A DNA stretch of 15,500 bases from Gammaproteobacteria bacterium (GTDB lineage Bacteria > Pseudomonadota > Gammaproteobacteria > Xanthomonadales > Xanthomonadaceae). Each line of letters starts with the position of its first letter. Position 1 is the stretch's first letter. A model generated the notes under the pieces. That model made no database searches. It had not been told where the DNA came from and worked only from the letters and a program-made list of their open reading frames with translations. The translations under genes and the position numbers were made by a program. The stretch lies in contig JANYBA010000148.1 in assembly GCA_025360985.1 (NCBI GenBank), forward strand, positions 1 to 15,500, given 5' to 3'. Shown piece by piece: positions 1-7,502 of the stretch.

Positions 1-106
1 GCACGTCAATCTCGCTGCCGTCGGGCAGGCGCAGTGCAATGGTTTCGTTGGTGGCGACAGGATTCGCGCGAGTTGGAGCGATCAGGCGGCGCAGGAAGGA
101 AGGCAT
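1..106 (-). CDS. 5' end of an unidentified protein gene (runs off the left edge)
   Basis: A minus-strand reading frame opens with ATG at 106-104 and stays open to the window edge, giving 35 codons. The peptide begins MPSFLRRLIAPTRANP and continues to a stretch reading ALRLPDGSEIDV. Codons mostly end in G or C, as in the neighbouring genes, which supports real coding. No convincing Shine-Dalgarno sequence precedes the ATG. The basic start followed by a short beta-like segment with DG recalls the start of small M48/DUF45-type metallopeptidases, but this is too little sequence to assign a function. Confidence 0.45.
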   Translation of the reverse strand, partial: MPSFLRRLIAPTRANPVATNETIALRLPDGSEIDV

Positions 107-154
107 GTGTACAGCATGAAGCCGGGCGGCGCGCAGTCAAGGGTCGAGTCGAAT

Positions 155-240
155 GTAGGGCCGATTAGCCGCGTCGCGGGGTAATCCGCCATCAGCATTG
201 AACACGAAATGGCGGATTACGCTGCGCTAATCCGCCCTAC
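155..240. repeat. REPIN-like element: inverted pair of REP-type palindromes
   Basis: The left arm (155-190) and the reverse complement of the right arm (211-240) both start GTAGGG, continue as a GATTAGC-type sequence and end GTAATCCGCC. They differ by a few substitutions and a 6-nt length difference. The right arm is itself a small palindrome (TAATCCGCC against GGCGGATTA, around GCGCAGCG). The arms are separated by 20 nt (191-210), so the whole unit can fold into one long hairpin. This is the architecture of REP doublets (REPINs) scattered between genes in many gammaproteobacteria. No RAYT transposase lies in the window. The right edge overlaps the stop codon of the lipoprotein gene at 237-710, so the element may act as an mRNA 3' stabiliser or attenuator. 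No T-run marks it as a classical terminator. Confidence 0.8.
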
Positions 241-710
241 TTGCTAGTCTGTCGAGGTTCGATCCCAACAGGTAGACATTGATAATTCGTGCCCTCCAGT
301 CTGTCGGGATATTGAACAACGAAGGACATCAGATCGTTTGCATGGATACGCTGAGGAGCCACGTAGGCGTGCATCGCCGTCATGCATTCACTGCTAGAGG
401 AGTATGCAGATAAAGGCTGCGGAGTTGAGATGCTTTTGATGACCCTGACGACCCCTGTGTTAGTGACCGTTACCGTTCGCCACATGATTTCGGTTTGGTC
501 TTTTGGGTCTTCTGCCTTTGCTTTTTCAAGAATCGCGACTCGCGCATCGATGGTATCTATTTTAGCTTGCGCAACATTTAGCTTCGCTTTTAGATCTACA
601 ACTTCCTTTGTTGTTTGAGCCGCAGTTGCTGGCACAGGCGGCTCCTTATCGCTGAAAGAACATCCCGCGAGCAGCAGCGCGGCTACCAAAACTGACAGTT
701 CACGAGTCAT
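237..710 (-). CDS. Unrecognised lipoprotein with a coiled-coil segment
   Basis: 157-residue protein. It starts MTRELSVLVAALLLAGC, a short lipoprotein signal peptide with lipobox LAGC and the modified Cys at 17, so it should be membrane-anchored and face the periplasm. Residues about 33-65 are charged, alanine-rich and heptad-like (coiled-coil or helical stalk). The C-terminal part (about 75-150) is a likely small beta-rich domain with Cys109 and Cys145, which could pair. I do not recognise the family. An ATG 27 nt upstream (737) is in frame, but the ATG at 710 has a strong ribosome site (GAGGAAA) and gives the better signal peptide. Base composition is near 45-50% G+C over long stretches, with many A/T-ending codons, unlike the GC-rich neighbours, which suggests acquired DNA. 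The stop codon TAG lies inside the adjacent REPIN-like repeat. Confidence 0.75.
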   Translation of the reverse strand: MTRELSVLVAALLLAGCSFSDKEPPVPATAAQTTKEVVDLKAKLNVAQAKIDTIDARVAILEKAKAEDPKDQTEIMWRTVTVTNTGVVRVIKSISTPQPLSAYSSSSECMTAMHAYVAPQRIHANDLMSFVVQYPDRLEGTNYQCLPVGIEPRQTSK

Positions 711-713
711 AGC

Positions 714-720
714 TTTCCTC
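714..720 (-). promoter_or_regulatory. Ribosome binding site fixing the lipoprotein start
   Basis: Read on the minus strand this is GAGGAAA, followed by GCT-type spacing and the ATG at 710-708. It is one of the best Shine-Dalgarno matches in the window. The upstream in-frame ATG at 737 has nothing comparable, so translation most likely starts at 710. Confidence 0.6.
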
Positions 721-812
721 GACAAATTTCTCTTCATTCATAGCGTATCTGAGTCTTGCCGCGAGAATTCGCCGAAGCAACGTTGCCGGGACTCCATCCG
801 CGCTACCAAGCC

Positions 813-1724
813 TCACGCCTCCGCGCGACTCAGCTTGAACGCCTTCTCCAGCATCACGAACAGCCGCTTGAGTTCGCCCGACATCAACGCGAAGCGCGCA
901 TCGAGTTCGGCGTGCACCGATTCGCGCTCGGCGTTCTCGAGCTGGTCGACGGCGCCATCGAGGAACTTGAGCTTGCGCACGACGAGGTCGTCGCCGAGCA
1001 CGAACGATAGATGATCGCCGAGCACGACGCCGAGCCGCGTGACCTGCTTGCCCGATTCCAGGTGCTTGGCGATTTCCTCGCCGGCCAGGTCCTGGCGCGT
1101 GCAACGCACGACCGCGCCGCGTTCGCCCGGATCCTTGAGCTCGCATTCGTCGCCGAGCTGCCAGCCCTCGGGCAGTGGTTCGCCGGCGATCCATCCGGTG
1201 AGCACGACCCGCGCCGACGCTTCGGCGTTGAGCGGCAGTGCCGGAAAGCTGCCGAGCGCGTGCCGCAGTTCCGACACGAATCCTTCCGCCGACTTGCGCG
1301 AAGCGGTATCGACGACGAGCAGGCCCTGGCGCAGGTCGAGCATGGCGTCGAGGCGGCTCGGCTTGACGAAGGCCTTGGGCAGCAGTTCGTGCACCAGGTC
1401 TTCCTTTAGGCGCTTGCGCGCGCGGCCGCCGAGCTTGCGGCCGTCCTTGGCCTCGATCGCGGCGATCTTCTTGGCCAGCGCATCATTGACCACCGCCGCC
1501 GGAAGCAAGCGGTCCTCGCCGCCCAAGGTCAGCCAGAGCGCGGCGCCGATGCGATGCGACAACACCGGCTCGTCGCCGCCGAACGGCGACACGAAACCGC
1601 GCGCCATCGCGTCCAGCGGACCCACCGGTTTGAGCCGGCAATCGGCCAGGGCCACGTCGAGTTGTTCGAAGGATTTTGCTTGCGCGAGCGGGAAGCGAAA
1701 AAAACTCAGGTTGCGAAAAAACAT
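813..1724 (-). CDS. rdgC: Recombination-associated protein RdgC
   Basis: 303 residues, the same length as E. coli RdgC. RdgC is a nucleoid-associated DNA-binding protein that forms a ring-shaped dimer around double-stranded DNA and limits RecA-driven recombination. Family landmarks are the start MFFRNLSFFRF, the GFVSPFG segment near residue 45, the basic stretch KLGGRARKRLKEDLVHELLP near 97-116, and the central DTASRKSAEGF segment. The start chosen is ATG 1724, because RdgC proteins begin with M-(W/F)-F; a TTG one codon upstream (1727) is less likely. It is transcribed away from the DUF465 gene (93 nt between starts), and the low-GC lipoprotein gene lies about 100 nt downstream on the same strand. 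Family assignment is confident from overall sequence style. Confidence 0.95.
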   Translation of the reverse strand: MFFRNLSFFRFPLAQAKSFEQLDVALADCRLKPVGPLDAMARGFVSPFGGDEPVLSHRIGAALWLTLGGEDRLLPAAVVNDALAKKIAAIEAKDGRKLGGRARKRLKEDLVHELLPKAFVKPSRLDAMLDLRQGLLVVDTASRKSAEGFVSELRHALGSFPALPLNAEASARVVLTGWIAGEPLPEGWQLGDECELKDPGERGAVVRCTRQDLAGEEIAKHLESGKQVTRLGVVLGDHLSFVLGDDLVVRKLKFLDGAVDQLENAERESVHAELDARFALMSGELKRLFVMLEKAFKLSRAEA

Positions 1725-1817
1725 CAAGGATCCAGACTACCGCGCGTTCGCCCGCGGCCATTTTAACCGGTGTCGCCGCCGCGCAGGGCGTGTAAGCTGG
1801 CGCGCACGGAGACGCCC

Positions 1818-2027
1818 ATGCCGCTGCCGCCCGACCCGGCCAAGATTTCCGCGCAATTGATCGAATTGCGCACCGAGCACCGCGACCTCGACGCCGCGAT
1901 CGCCCGCCTCTACGACGATCCGGCGATCGACGAGCTGGCGATCAAGCGGCTGAAGAAGCGCAAGCTGCGGATCCGCGACATGATCGCCAGCCTCGAAAGC
2001 CGGCTGATCCCGGACTTGGACGCCTAG
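1818..2027 (+). CDS. YdcH-like DUF465 family small protein
   Basis: 69 residues, very charged and almost entirely helical. It carries the DUF465 pattern: LRTEHRDLDAAIARL, then a DP/ID linker, then ELAIKRLKKRKLRIRDMI. These proteins are small antiparallel helical hairpins, common in proteobacteria, with no settled biochemical role. The ATG at 1818 is preceded by GGAG with 7-nt spacing. A GTG at 1770 would add 16 residues that do not look like the family and would read back towards the rdgC promoter region. Its stop TAG (2025-2027) interlocks with the stop of plsB on the other strand. Confidence 0.9.
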   Translation: MPLPPDPAKISAQLIELRTEHRDLDAAIARLYDDPAIDELAIKRLKKRKLRIRDMIASLESRLIPDLDA

Positions 2028-4516
2028 CGGGTTTCCGTCGGCGCGGCTGGCGCCGCCGGCGGCGCTTTCGCGACCGCCTCGGGGGAAATTTTCGAGATAG
2101 TGGCGCGCAGTTCGCGCGAAAGAACGAGCTTGGCGTCCTTTTCCCAGGCGATCAGGCGCTCGTCGAAATCGAGCTTGGCGTTCGGGCACAGCCACACCAG
2201 CTTGAGGTCGCGCAGCTTGCCGATGAAACCGCGGAACAGGGACTTGTCGAAGAATTCCGGCGCCGCCGGCGCGTACAGCAGGCTCAGGCGCTGCGCGGCC
2301 AGCTGGCACAAGGTTTCCAGCTCGCCCGCCGACACGCTGCGCGGGCCGTTCTTGACCAGGGTGCTGATGGCGATGAAATAGCGCTCGAAGGCCTGCTGCA
2401 GGCTGTGCGCGATCGCGCGCAGGCGGAACACTTCGTCGGTCTGGCCGGGGCCGCGCGAGAGGATGCCGCCCTCGTCCTCGTTGGCGACCGAGAGCAGTCC
2501 TTCGGCGATGAACAGGTCGATGGTGGCGTCGAGCCTTCCGGCGAATTCGTCGTCGTTCCAGGGCAGGAACAACTCCTCGCGGATGAACGGGTAGATCGCC
2601 CGGCCCAGGCGCAGCACGCCGGCGCGCGACAGCCGGCGATTGTTCTGGAAGCACAGCGCCACCCAGGCGGCGGCCGCGAACAGGTGCAGGACGTTGTTGC
2701 GGTAGTAGCTTTGCAGCACCGCCGTCTCGCCCTCGAACGACAGCACATCGCCGAGCGGATGGCGGGTGCGGGTGAGCACGCCGATCTGTTCCCCGTAGGC
2801 GATGATGTCGGCCGGCGCCAACGCCGTCACCGTGACCCGGTCCGAATAGGGCAGGGCCGCGAGCAGCGTCTTCGACAACGCGAGCTGCGCGAGCAGGTCG
2901 GCCTCGCCCATCGCGTGCTTGGGCGTCGAGAGCAGGGTGATCGCCAGCAGGTTGATCGGATTGACGTCGGCGGCGCGGTTGATGTTGACCTGGATGCGCT
3001 GGGCGAGGTCGTCGACGGCGCCGCCGATCCAGGTCGGCTTGTCTTCCGGGTCGTTCAGGCGCTCGCGCCAGTCGGGCGCGTGCACGGCCAGGATGTCGTC
3101 GAGCCGCACCGGCTCGCCGAAATTCACGGTCACGCGGCCGTGGCGTTCGCGCAGGATCTCCGCGATCGAACGCATCAGCGCCCAGACCGTTTCCTTCTGC
3201 TTGGGCTGGCCGCTGAGTTCGTCGAGGTAGCTCTTGCCCTCGATCAGTTTCTCGTAGCCGATGTAGACCGGCTGGAACAGCACCGGCCGGCGCGGCGCGC
3301 GCAGGAAGGCGCGCACGGTCATGGCGATCATGCCGCCTTTTGGCTCGAGCAGGCGGCCGGTGCGCGAACGTCCGCCCTCGATGAAGTATTCGATCGAAAA
3401 ACCTTCGCCGGCGAGCTGGGCCACGTATTCGGAAAACACCGCCGAATACAGGGCATTGGCCTTGAAGCTGCGGCGCAAAAAGAAGGCGCCGCCGCGGCGC
3501 AGAAGCGATCCGATCACCGGCAGGTTGAGGTTGACGCCGGCGGCGATGTGCGGCGGCACCACCCCGTGCTGGTAGAGCAGGTAGCTCAGCAGCAGGTAGT
3601 CCATGTGGCTGCGATGGCAGGGCACGTAGACGACCTCGTGCCCGGGCGCCGCCTGCTTGACGCTGTCCAGGTGGTGGATCGAGACGCCGTCGAAGATGCG
3701 GTTCCAGAAGCCGGTCAGCAGGAACGACAACGAACGCACCACCGGATGGGAATAGTCGGCGGCGATTTCCCAGGCATAGCCGTGCGCCTTCTTCCAGGCG
3801 TCGAGGTATTCGCTCTTGTCGCGCCGCGCCTGTTCGGCGATCGCCTTGCGCACCGGCTCGGCGTCGAGCACCCGATCCACCAGCAGGCGCCGGGTCGACA
3901 GGTCGGGCCCGATCACGGCGGCGCGCACGCGCCGGAAGTGCGCGCGCAGCAGGCGCGAGGTCCGGCGCACGGTGCGTTCCTGCGGCAGGTCTTCGGCGAG
4001 GATGTCGCGCACGCGCACGCTCGGCGAGAATTGCACGACGGTATCGCGGCCATTGAGCAGGATCGCCAGCAGTCGGCGGAAGCGGCCGACCAGGGCCCAG
4101 TTCTCGGCGAACAGCACCGAGAACCAGCCGGATTGCCGGCTCGGCGCGCGGCCGACGAAGATCGACACCGGCACCAGCTGCACGTCCTGGTCGGGATACA
4201 GGCGGTGCGCCATCAGCAGCCGCGCCAGGCGATCGGAATGGCTCTTGTTGCGCGGCCCCCCGCTACGCCGCGACAAGGCGATGTAGGCGCGCTTGCGTCC
4301 GAGCGGATCGCCGGGCAGCGGCGCCAGCGGCGAAGGCAATCCGGCTTCGCGGCAGGCGCGGTCGAGGATCAGCGCGTTCGACAGGCCGTAGTGTTCGAGC
4401 ACGTAGCAGACCGGGCGTTCCAGCGTGAAGGGCGGAACGGTCGGCTCGCGCTTGATTTCGATCCACGGCGCCAGCAGTCGTTCCAGCCAGCGCGCCCACC
4501 ACGGCGGGCGACTCAT
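2024..4516 (-). CDS. plsB: Glycerol-3-phosphate 1-O-acyltransferase PlsB
   Basis: 830 residues (E. coli PlsB is about 807). PlsB is the inner-membrane enzyme that transfers an acyl group from acyl-CoA or acyl-ACP to the sn-1 position of glycerol-3-phosphate, the first step of phospholipid synthesis. The four acyltransferase blocks are visible: HRSHMD at 301-306 (catalytic His and Asp of HX4D), GGAFFLRRSF at 342-351, FIEGGRSRTGR at 378-388 (glycerol-3-phosphate binding), and FQPVYIGYEK at 414-423. The C-terminus ends in a Pro/Ala-rich tail. The start ATG overlaps the stop of the upstream lipoprotein gene (ATGA, 4513-4516), so the two are probably translationally coupled. No disrupted motif was seen. 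Confidence 0.97.
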   Translation of the reverse strand: MSRPPWWARWLERLLAPWIEIKREPTVPPFTLERPVCYVLEHYGLSNALILDRACREAGLPSPLAPLPGDPLGRKRAYIALSRRSGGPRNKSHSDRLARLLMAHRLYPDQDVQLVPVSIFVGRAPSRQSGWFSVLFAENWALVGRFRRLLAILLNGRDTVVQFSPSVRVRDILAEDLPQERTVRRTSRLLRAHFRRVRAAVIGPDLSTRRLLVDRVLDAEPVRKAIAEQARRDKSEYLDAWKKAHGYAWEIAADYSHPVVRSLSFLLTGFWNRIFDGVSIHHLDSVKQAAPGHEVVYVPCHRSHMDYLLLSYLLYQHGVVPPHIAAGVNLNLPVIGSLLRRGGAFFLRRSFKANALYSAVFSEYVAQLAGEGFSIEYFIEGGRSRTGRLLEPKGGMIAMTVRAFLRAPRRPVLFQPVYIGYEKLIEGKSYLDELSGQPKQKETVWALMRSIAEILRERHGRVTVNFGEPVRLDDILAVHAPDWRERLNDPEDKPTWIGGAVDDLAQRIQVNINRAADVNPINLLAITLLSTPKHAMGEADLLAQLALSKTLLAALPYSDRVTVTALAPADIIAYGEQIGVLTRTRHPLGDVLSFEGETAVLQSYYRNNVLHLFAAAAWVALCFQNNRRLSRAGVLRLGRAIYPFIREELFLPWNDDEFAGRLDATIDLFIAEGLLSVANEDEGGILSRGPGQTDEVFRLRAIAHSLQQAFERYFIAISTLVKNGPRSVSAGELETLCQLAAQRLSLLYAPAAPEFFDKSLFRGFIGKLRDLKLVWLCPNAKLDFDERLIAWEKDAKLVLSRELRATISKISPEAVAKAPPAAPAAPTETR

Positions 4517-5394
4517 GGCGCGACCTTGGCCGGTGTCGGCAGCGGCTTGGCCAACTCGGCTTCGGCCTCGCGAACCGCGTCGGCGCGGTACCAGCGACCA
4601 TCGCGGCGGATCAGCTGCAGCTCGAAGCGCACGGTCTGGCCGAGCAGCGGGTAACTCACCTCCATGGTCGCGAGGTCGCCCTCTGCGTCGACCACCCGGG
4701 CCTGGATGCCGTCGAGGGCAGCGTCGGGATCGAGCCCATACAAGTGCCCGGCCTGCTTGAGGCCCTTGAGCACGATGCTGCCCTTGGCCAGGGCCTCGAC
4801 CATGCCGAGCTGGCGTTGGCGGTCCAGGGTCGGCAGGTCCACGGCGCGGGCGGTGGCGACGATGACCTTGACCGTCGCCCGGGCCTGGTCGCGGTTGGCC
4901 AGGGTCTCGGGGTTGATGCCGGCCAGCAAGACCGAGCCCAGGGCTTGGGCGTGGGCTTTCTGGTCCGGGCCGAAACTGTCGTTGGCCTTGATCACTCCTT
5001 TGAGGAAGATCTCGGCGCTGGCCCGCATCAGGGGCCAGCGCGACTTCAGCTCCGGGTCGACCTTGCCCATCTTCAGGTTCAGGGAGCGAAAGAGCTTTTC
5101 TTCGGCCTGCGGTTCGGTCAGCCGCTTCATCCAGCGGGCGTAATCCCGCCGCTCGGCGTCGGTCGGCGGTGGCGCGGCCGCCACGGCGGCTTGCCAGCGC
5201 TGCGCCTGGCGGTCAAATAGCGCCGGCGGCACCGACAGCCGTGAATAACGGACCAGGTCGTTGTCGCGGACGGCCGCGGCCAGGCCCTTGACCGCGGCCA
5301 CCGGGTCGCCCGGGGCCTGCGCTTCGTGCCGGCAGGCCAGCAGGCCCAGGCAAAGCAGCAGGACCAGCCATCCGCGGAGGGGGGTTTGGGGCAT
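4513..5394 (-). CDS. Unrecognised lipoprotein co-transcribed with plsB
   Basis: 293 residues. The N-terminus MPQTPLRGWLVLLLCLGLLAC is a lipoprotein signal with lipobox LLAC and the modified Cys at 21. The rest is mostly helical and charged (about 30-210). A beta-like C-terminal segment near 235-275 contains QTVRFELQLIRRDGRWYRAD, the kind of strand-turn-strand seen at the end of NTF2-like or lumenal folds; that is only a resemblance. No catalytic motif is seen and I do not recognise the family. The 4-nt overlap with plsB implies joint expression and perhaps a role at the membrane surface. The start codon lacks a good Shine-Dalgarno match, but no other in-frame start preserves the signal peptide. 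Confidence 0.85.
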   Translation of the reverse strand: MPQTPLRGWLVLLLCLGLLACRHEAQAPGDPVAAVKGLAAAVRDNDLVRYSRLSVPPALFDRQAQRWQAAVAAAPPPTDAERRDYARWMKRLTEPQAEEKLFRSLNLKMGKVDPELKSRWPLMRASAEIFLKGVIKANDSFGPDQKAHAQALGSVLLAGINPETLANRDQARATVKVIVATARAVDLPTLDRQRQLGMVEALAKGSIVLKGLKQAGHLYGLDPDAALDGIQARVVDAEGDLATMEVSYPLLGQTVRFELQLIRRDGRWYRADAVREAEAELAKPLPTPAKVAP

Positions 5395-5462
5395 GGGCGG
5401 ATCGGAAGACCGGGGCAGCCAATTTAGCAGATCGTCCCCGGCGGGCCGGCGGACGGGCCCTG

Positions 5463-6356
5463 CTAGCGGTGCAGGGCTGTTCGCAGCCGGGCGCGCTTGT
5501 CCGCCTCGGGCAGGGTCGGATCATTGCCCTCCAGGGACTTGAGCCAGCCGCCGTAGACAGGATTGGGCAGGGCGAACCAGCGTTCGCCGACCCAAGCCAG
5601 GTAGGGGCGGACGGCCTGGTCGCGACCTTCGGTGGAATTGACAGGAATTGTCACGAAATCGCCGAGACTGTCGCCGAACATGAGCAGTACGCGATGGGTT
5701 TTGCCAATCTCGTGGCGGCGGCAGTTCTTGTTGTCGGCGGCTTCCTGGCATGCCTCGAAGCTCATGCCCCGGGTCAGCAGCTGGTGTTCGTCGGCCAGCG
5801 GAAAGCCGAGCTTGCGCAGGTTGTCCAGGGTGGTCGCGGCCAGCTCTGGCGCTCGATTGGTCACGTAGAAGACGGTCACGCCGCGGGAGGCGGCTGCCCG
5901 GGTGAATTCCAATGCACCGGGAATGGCGGTCGCGGCCGCTTGCTGCGCCCACTGGTTCCAGGCCGCCGAATCGAACGGCCGGCCATTGATCACGCCGTCG
6001 GCGTCGCCCCCGGTCACGTCCAGAACCGTGCTGTCGATATCGACGATGACCGCCGGCGGCAGGCCGATGGCGGCAATGTCGCCGCGATCTTCCTTCGGCA
6101 ACGCGTCCCAGGTCGGTGTCTTGATCGCCCGGTCCAGCTGCGGCAAGGCGCTGCGCCAGGTCTGCCCGGCGACCAGCCGGTATTCGATCGAGGACTGCAT
6201 CCAGGCCAGGGCGGTCAGGCGGTCGTCGGCGCCAGGCGCCGTCGCGACCGGGGCCGACACCGGCGCCGCCGCCGCCACGGGCTTGGTCGAAACAGGGACG
6301 CAGCCGGTCGCCAGGACGACCAGGGCGAGCGCGGGCAAGCAACGGAGCAATGACAT
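5463..6356 (-). CDS. HAD-family acid phosphatase lipoprotein (class B / e(P4)-like, subfamily IIIB)
   Basis: 297 residues from the ATG at 6356. The N-terminus MSLLRCLPALALVVLATGC has lipobox LATGC with the lipid-modified Cys at 19, so it should be an envelope-anchored phosphomonoesterase. HAD motifs appear in order: DIDSTVLD at 106-113 (nucleophile and acid Asp), VTNR at 165-168, the conserved Lys near 219, and GDSLGDF at 228-234 (metal-binding Asp pair). The spacing, PGALEF and FYVTNR match the e(P4)/acid phosphatase group that removes phosphate from nucleotides or small phosphoesters in the periplasm. ATG codons at 6368 and 6365 and a TTG at 6395 are also in frame; none has a clear ribosome site, so the start is uncertain by a few residues. 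It lies 68 nt upstream of the lipoprotein-plsB pair on the same strand. Confidence 0.9.
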   Translation of the reverse strand: MSLLRCLPALALVVLATGCVPVSTKPVAAAAPVSAPVATAPGADDRLTALAWMQSSIEYRLVAGQTWRSALPQLDRAIKTPTWDALPKEDRGDIAAIGLPPAVIVDIDSTVLDVTGGDADGVINGRPFDSAAWNQWAQQAAATAIPGALEFTRAAASRGVTVFYVTNRAPELAATTLDNLRKLGFPLADEHQLLTRGMSFEACQEAADNKNCRRHEIGKTHRVLLMFGDSLGDFVTIPVNSTEGRDQAVRPYLAWVGERWFALPNPVYGGWLKSLEGNDPTLPEADKRARLRTALHR

Positions 6357-6505
6357 GGCGGACATCATCCAGGGGCCGGGCCGGCATTGTCGCAAACTTC
6401 CCAGCCGCGGCGACCCGGCTTACCGGGCGGGCACCGGGTTCCGGGATGGGCTTCACTCAATATGCGACACTCCCGCCGTCCCGCCACCGCCCATCGAGGA
6501 TGTCA

Positions 6506-7495
6506 ATGAAACGACTGCTGCTCCTGTTGCTGGCGCTCACCGCCGCCAGCGCCGCCACCGCCGGCAAGCACCCGACCTATTCCTATTTTCGCGTTGGCAA
6601 CAGCGCCGACGTCAGCACCCCCGTGCAGGCCGGCGTCGTCCTCATGGGCGGCGGCACCGATGTCGACGCCGCCTTCCAGTGGCAGTGCGCCCGCTCCGGC
6701 AATGGCGACTTCCTGGTCATCCGCGCCACCGGCACCGATGCCTACAACCCCTATATCCGCGACCTGTGCCCGGCCGGCAATTCCGTCGCCACCCTGATCA
6801 TCCCCGACCTGGCTTCAGCGAACGATCCGGCCGTGGCGGCGATCATCGCCAAGGCCGAAGCCATCTGGATCGCCGGCGGCGACCAGTCCAACTACATCAA
6901 CTTCTGGAAAGGCACGCCGGTGCAGAGCACGCTGAATGCGCGCGTCGCCGCGGGCGTGCCGGTCGGCGGCACCAGCGCCGGCCTGAACGTGCTCACGCAA
7001 TTCGTCTACAGCGCGCTGGCGGCGCAAGGCGCGACCTCCAGCCAATCGTTGGCCGATCCGTTCAATCGCTATATGAGTTTCGACCGCGATTTCGTCAACC
7101 TGCCGATCCTCCAGGGCATCATCGGCGATCCCCATTTCGTCACCCGCGACCGCATGGGCCGCGACCTCGCCTTCCTCTGCCGCGTCGCCGCCAACGGTTG
7201 GAGCAGCGCGCCGCGCGGCATTGCGGTCGACGAGATGACCGCGCTGCTCGTTGACGCCCAGGGCCACGGCACCGTGGTCGGCAGCAGTACGGTCTATTTC
7301 CTGAAAGCGCCGGGCCTGCCGCAGACCTGCAAGGCCAAGACCCCGCTGACCTACCAGAACATCGCCGTAAACCGGATCCGCGCCGGCGACGGTTTCGACC
7401 TGGTGCTGTGGTCGCGCAGCGGCGGCACCGGCTACGCGGTGTCGGCGAATGCCGGCGTATTGTCGTCCACCCAGGCGGGCGGTTCGGCGTATTGA
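6506..7495 (+). CDS. Secreted cyanophycinase-family peptidase (S51)
   Basis: 329 residues. The N-terminus MKRLLLLLLALTAASAATAG is a Sec signal peptide with cleavage likely after ATA, so the enzyme acts in the periplasm or outside the cell. Peptidase S51 landmarks are GVVLMGGGTDVDAAFQW (43-59), WIAGGDQSNYI (121-131), the nucleophile elbow GGTSAG with Ser157, DPHF with His210 in a DRMGRDLAFL context, and VDEMTALL with Glu243. These fit the Ser/His/Glu set of cyanophycinases, which cut the Asp-Arg polymer cyanophycin into beta-Asp-Arg dipeptides. The start chosen has GAGGA 5 nt upstream; the ATG two codons earlier (6500) overlaps that site. No cyanophycin synthetase is in the window, so it may act on external polymer or another beta-aspartyl substrate. 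It ends 7 nt from the stop of the convergent rep gene. Confidence 0.88.
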   Translation: MKRLLLLLLALTAASAATAGKHPTYSYFRVGNSADVSTPVQAGVVLMGGGTDVDAAFQWQCARSGNGDFLVIRATGTDAYNPYIRDLCPAGNSVATLIIPDLASANDPAVAAIIAKAEAIWIAGGDQSNYINFWKGTPVQSTLNARVAAGVPVGGTSAGLNVLTQFVYSALAAQGATSSQSLADPFNRYMSFDRDFVNLPILQGIIGDPHFVTRDRMGRDLAFLCRVAANGWSSAPRGIAVDEMTALLVDAQGHGTVVGSSTVYFLKAPGLPQTCKAKTPLTYQNIAVNRIRAGDGFDLVLWSRSGGTGYAVSANAGVLSSTQAGGSAY

Positions 7496-7502
7496 ACGAC
7501 CG

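Noticed and set aside
2405..4654. Long plus-strand open frame opposite plsB (749 codons)
   Set aside because: It is antisense to a gene with intact acyltransferase motifs, has a low-complexity Arg/Gln/His/Val-rich composition typical of shadow frames in GC-rich DNA, and contains no recognisable domain.
5395..5462. GC-rich imperfect palindromes between the phosphatase and lipoprotein genes
   Set aside because: The pairing is imperfect and expected in such GC-rich sequence; no T-run or known motif.
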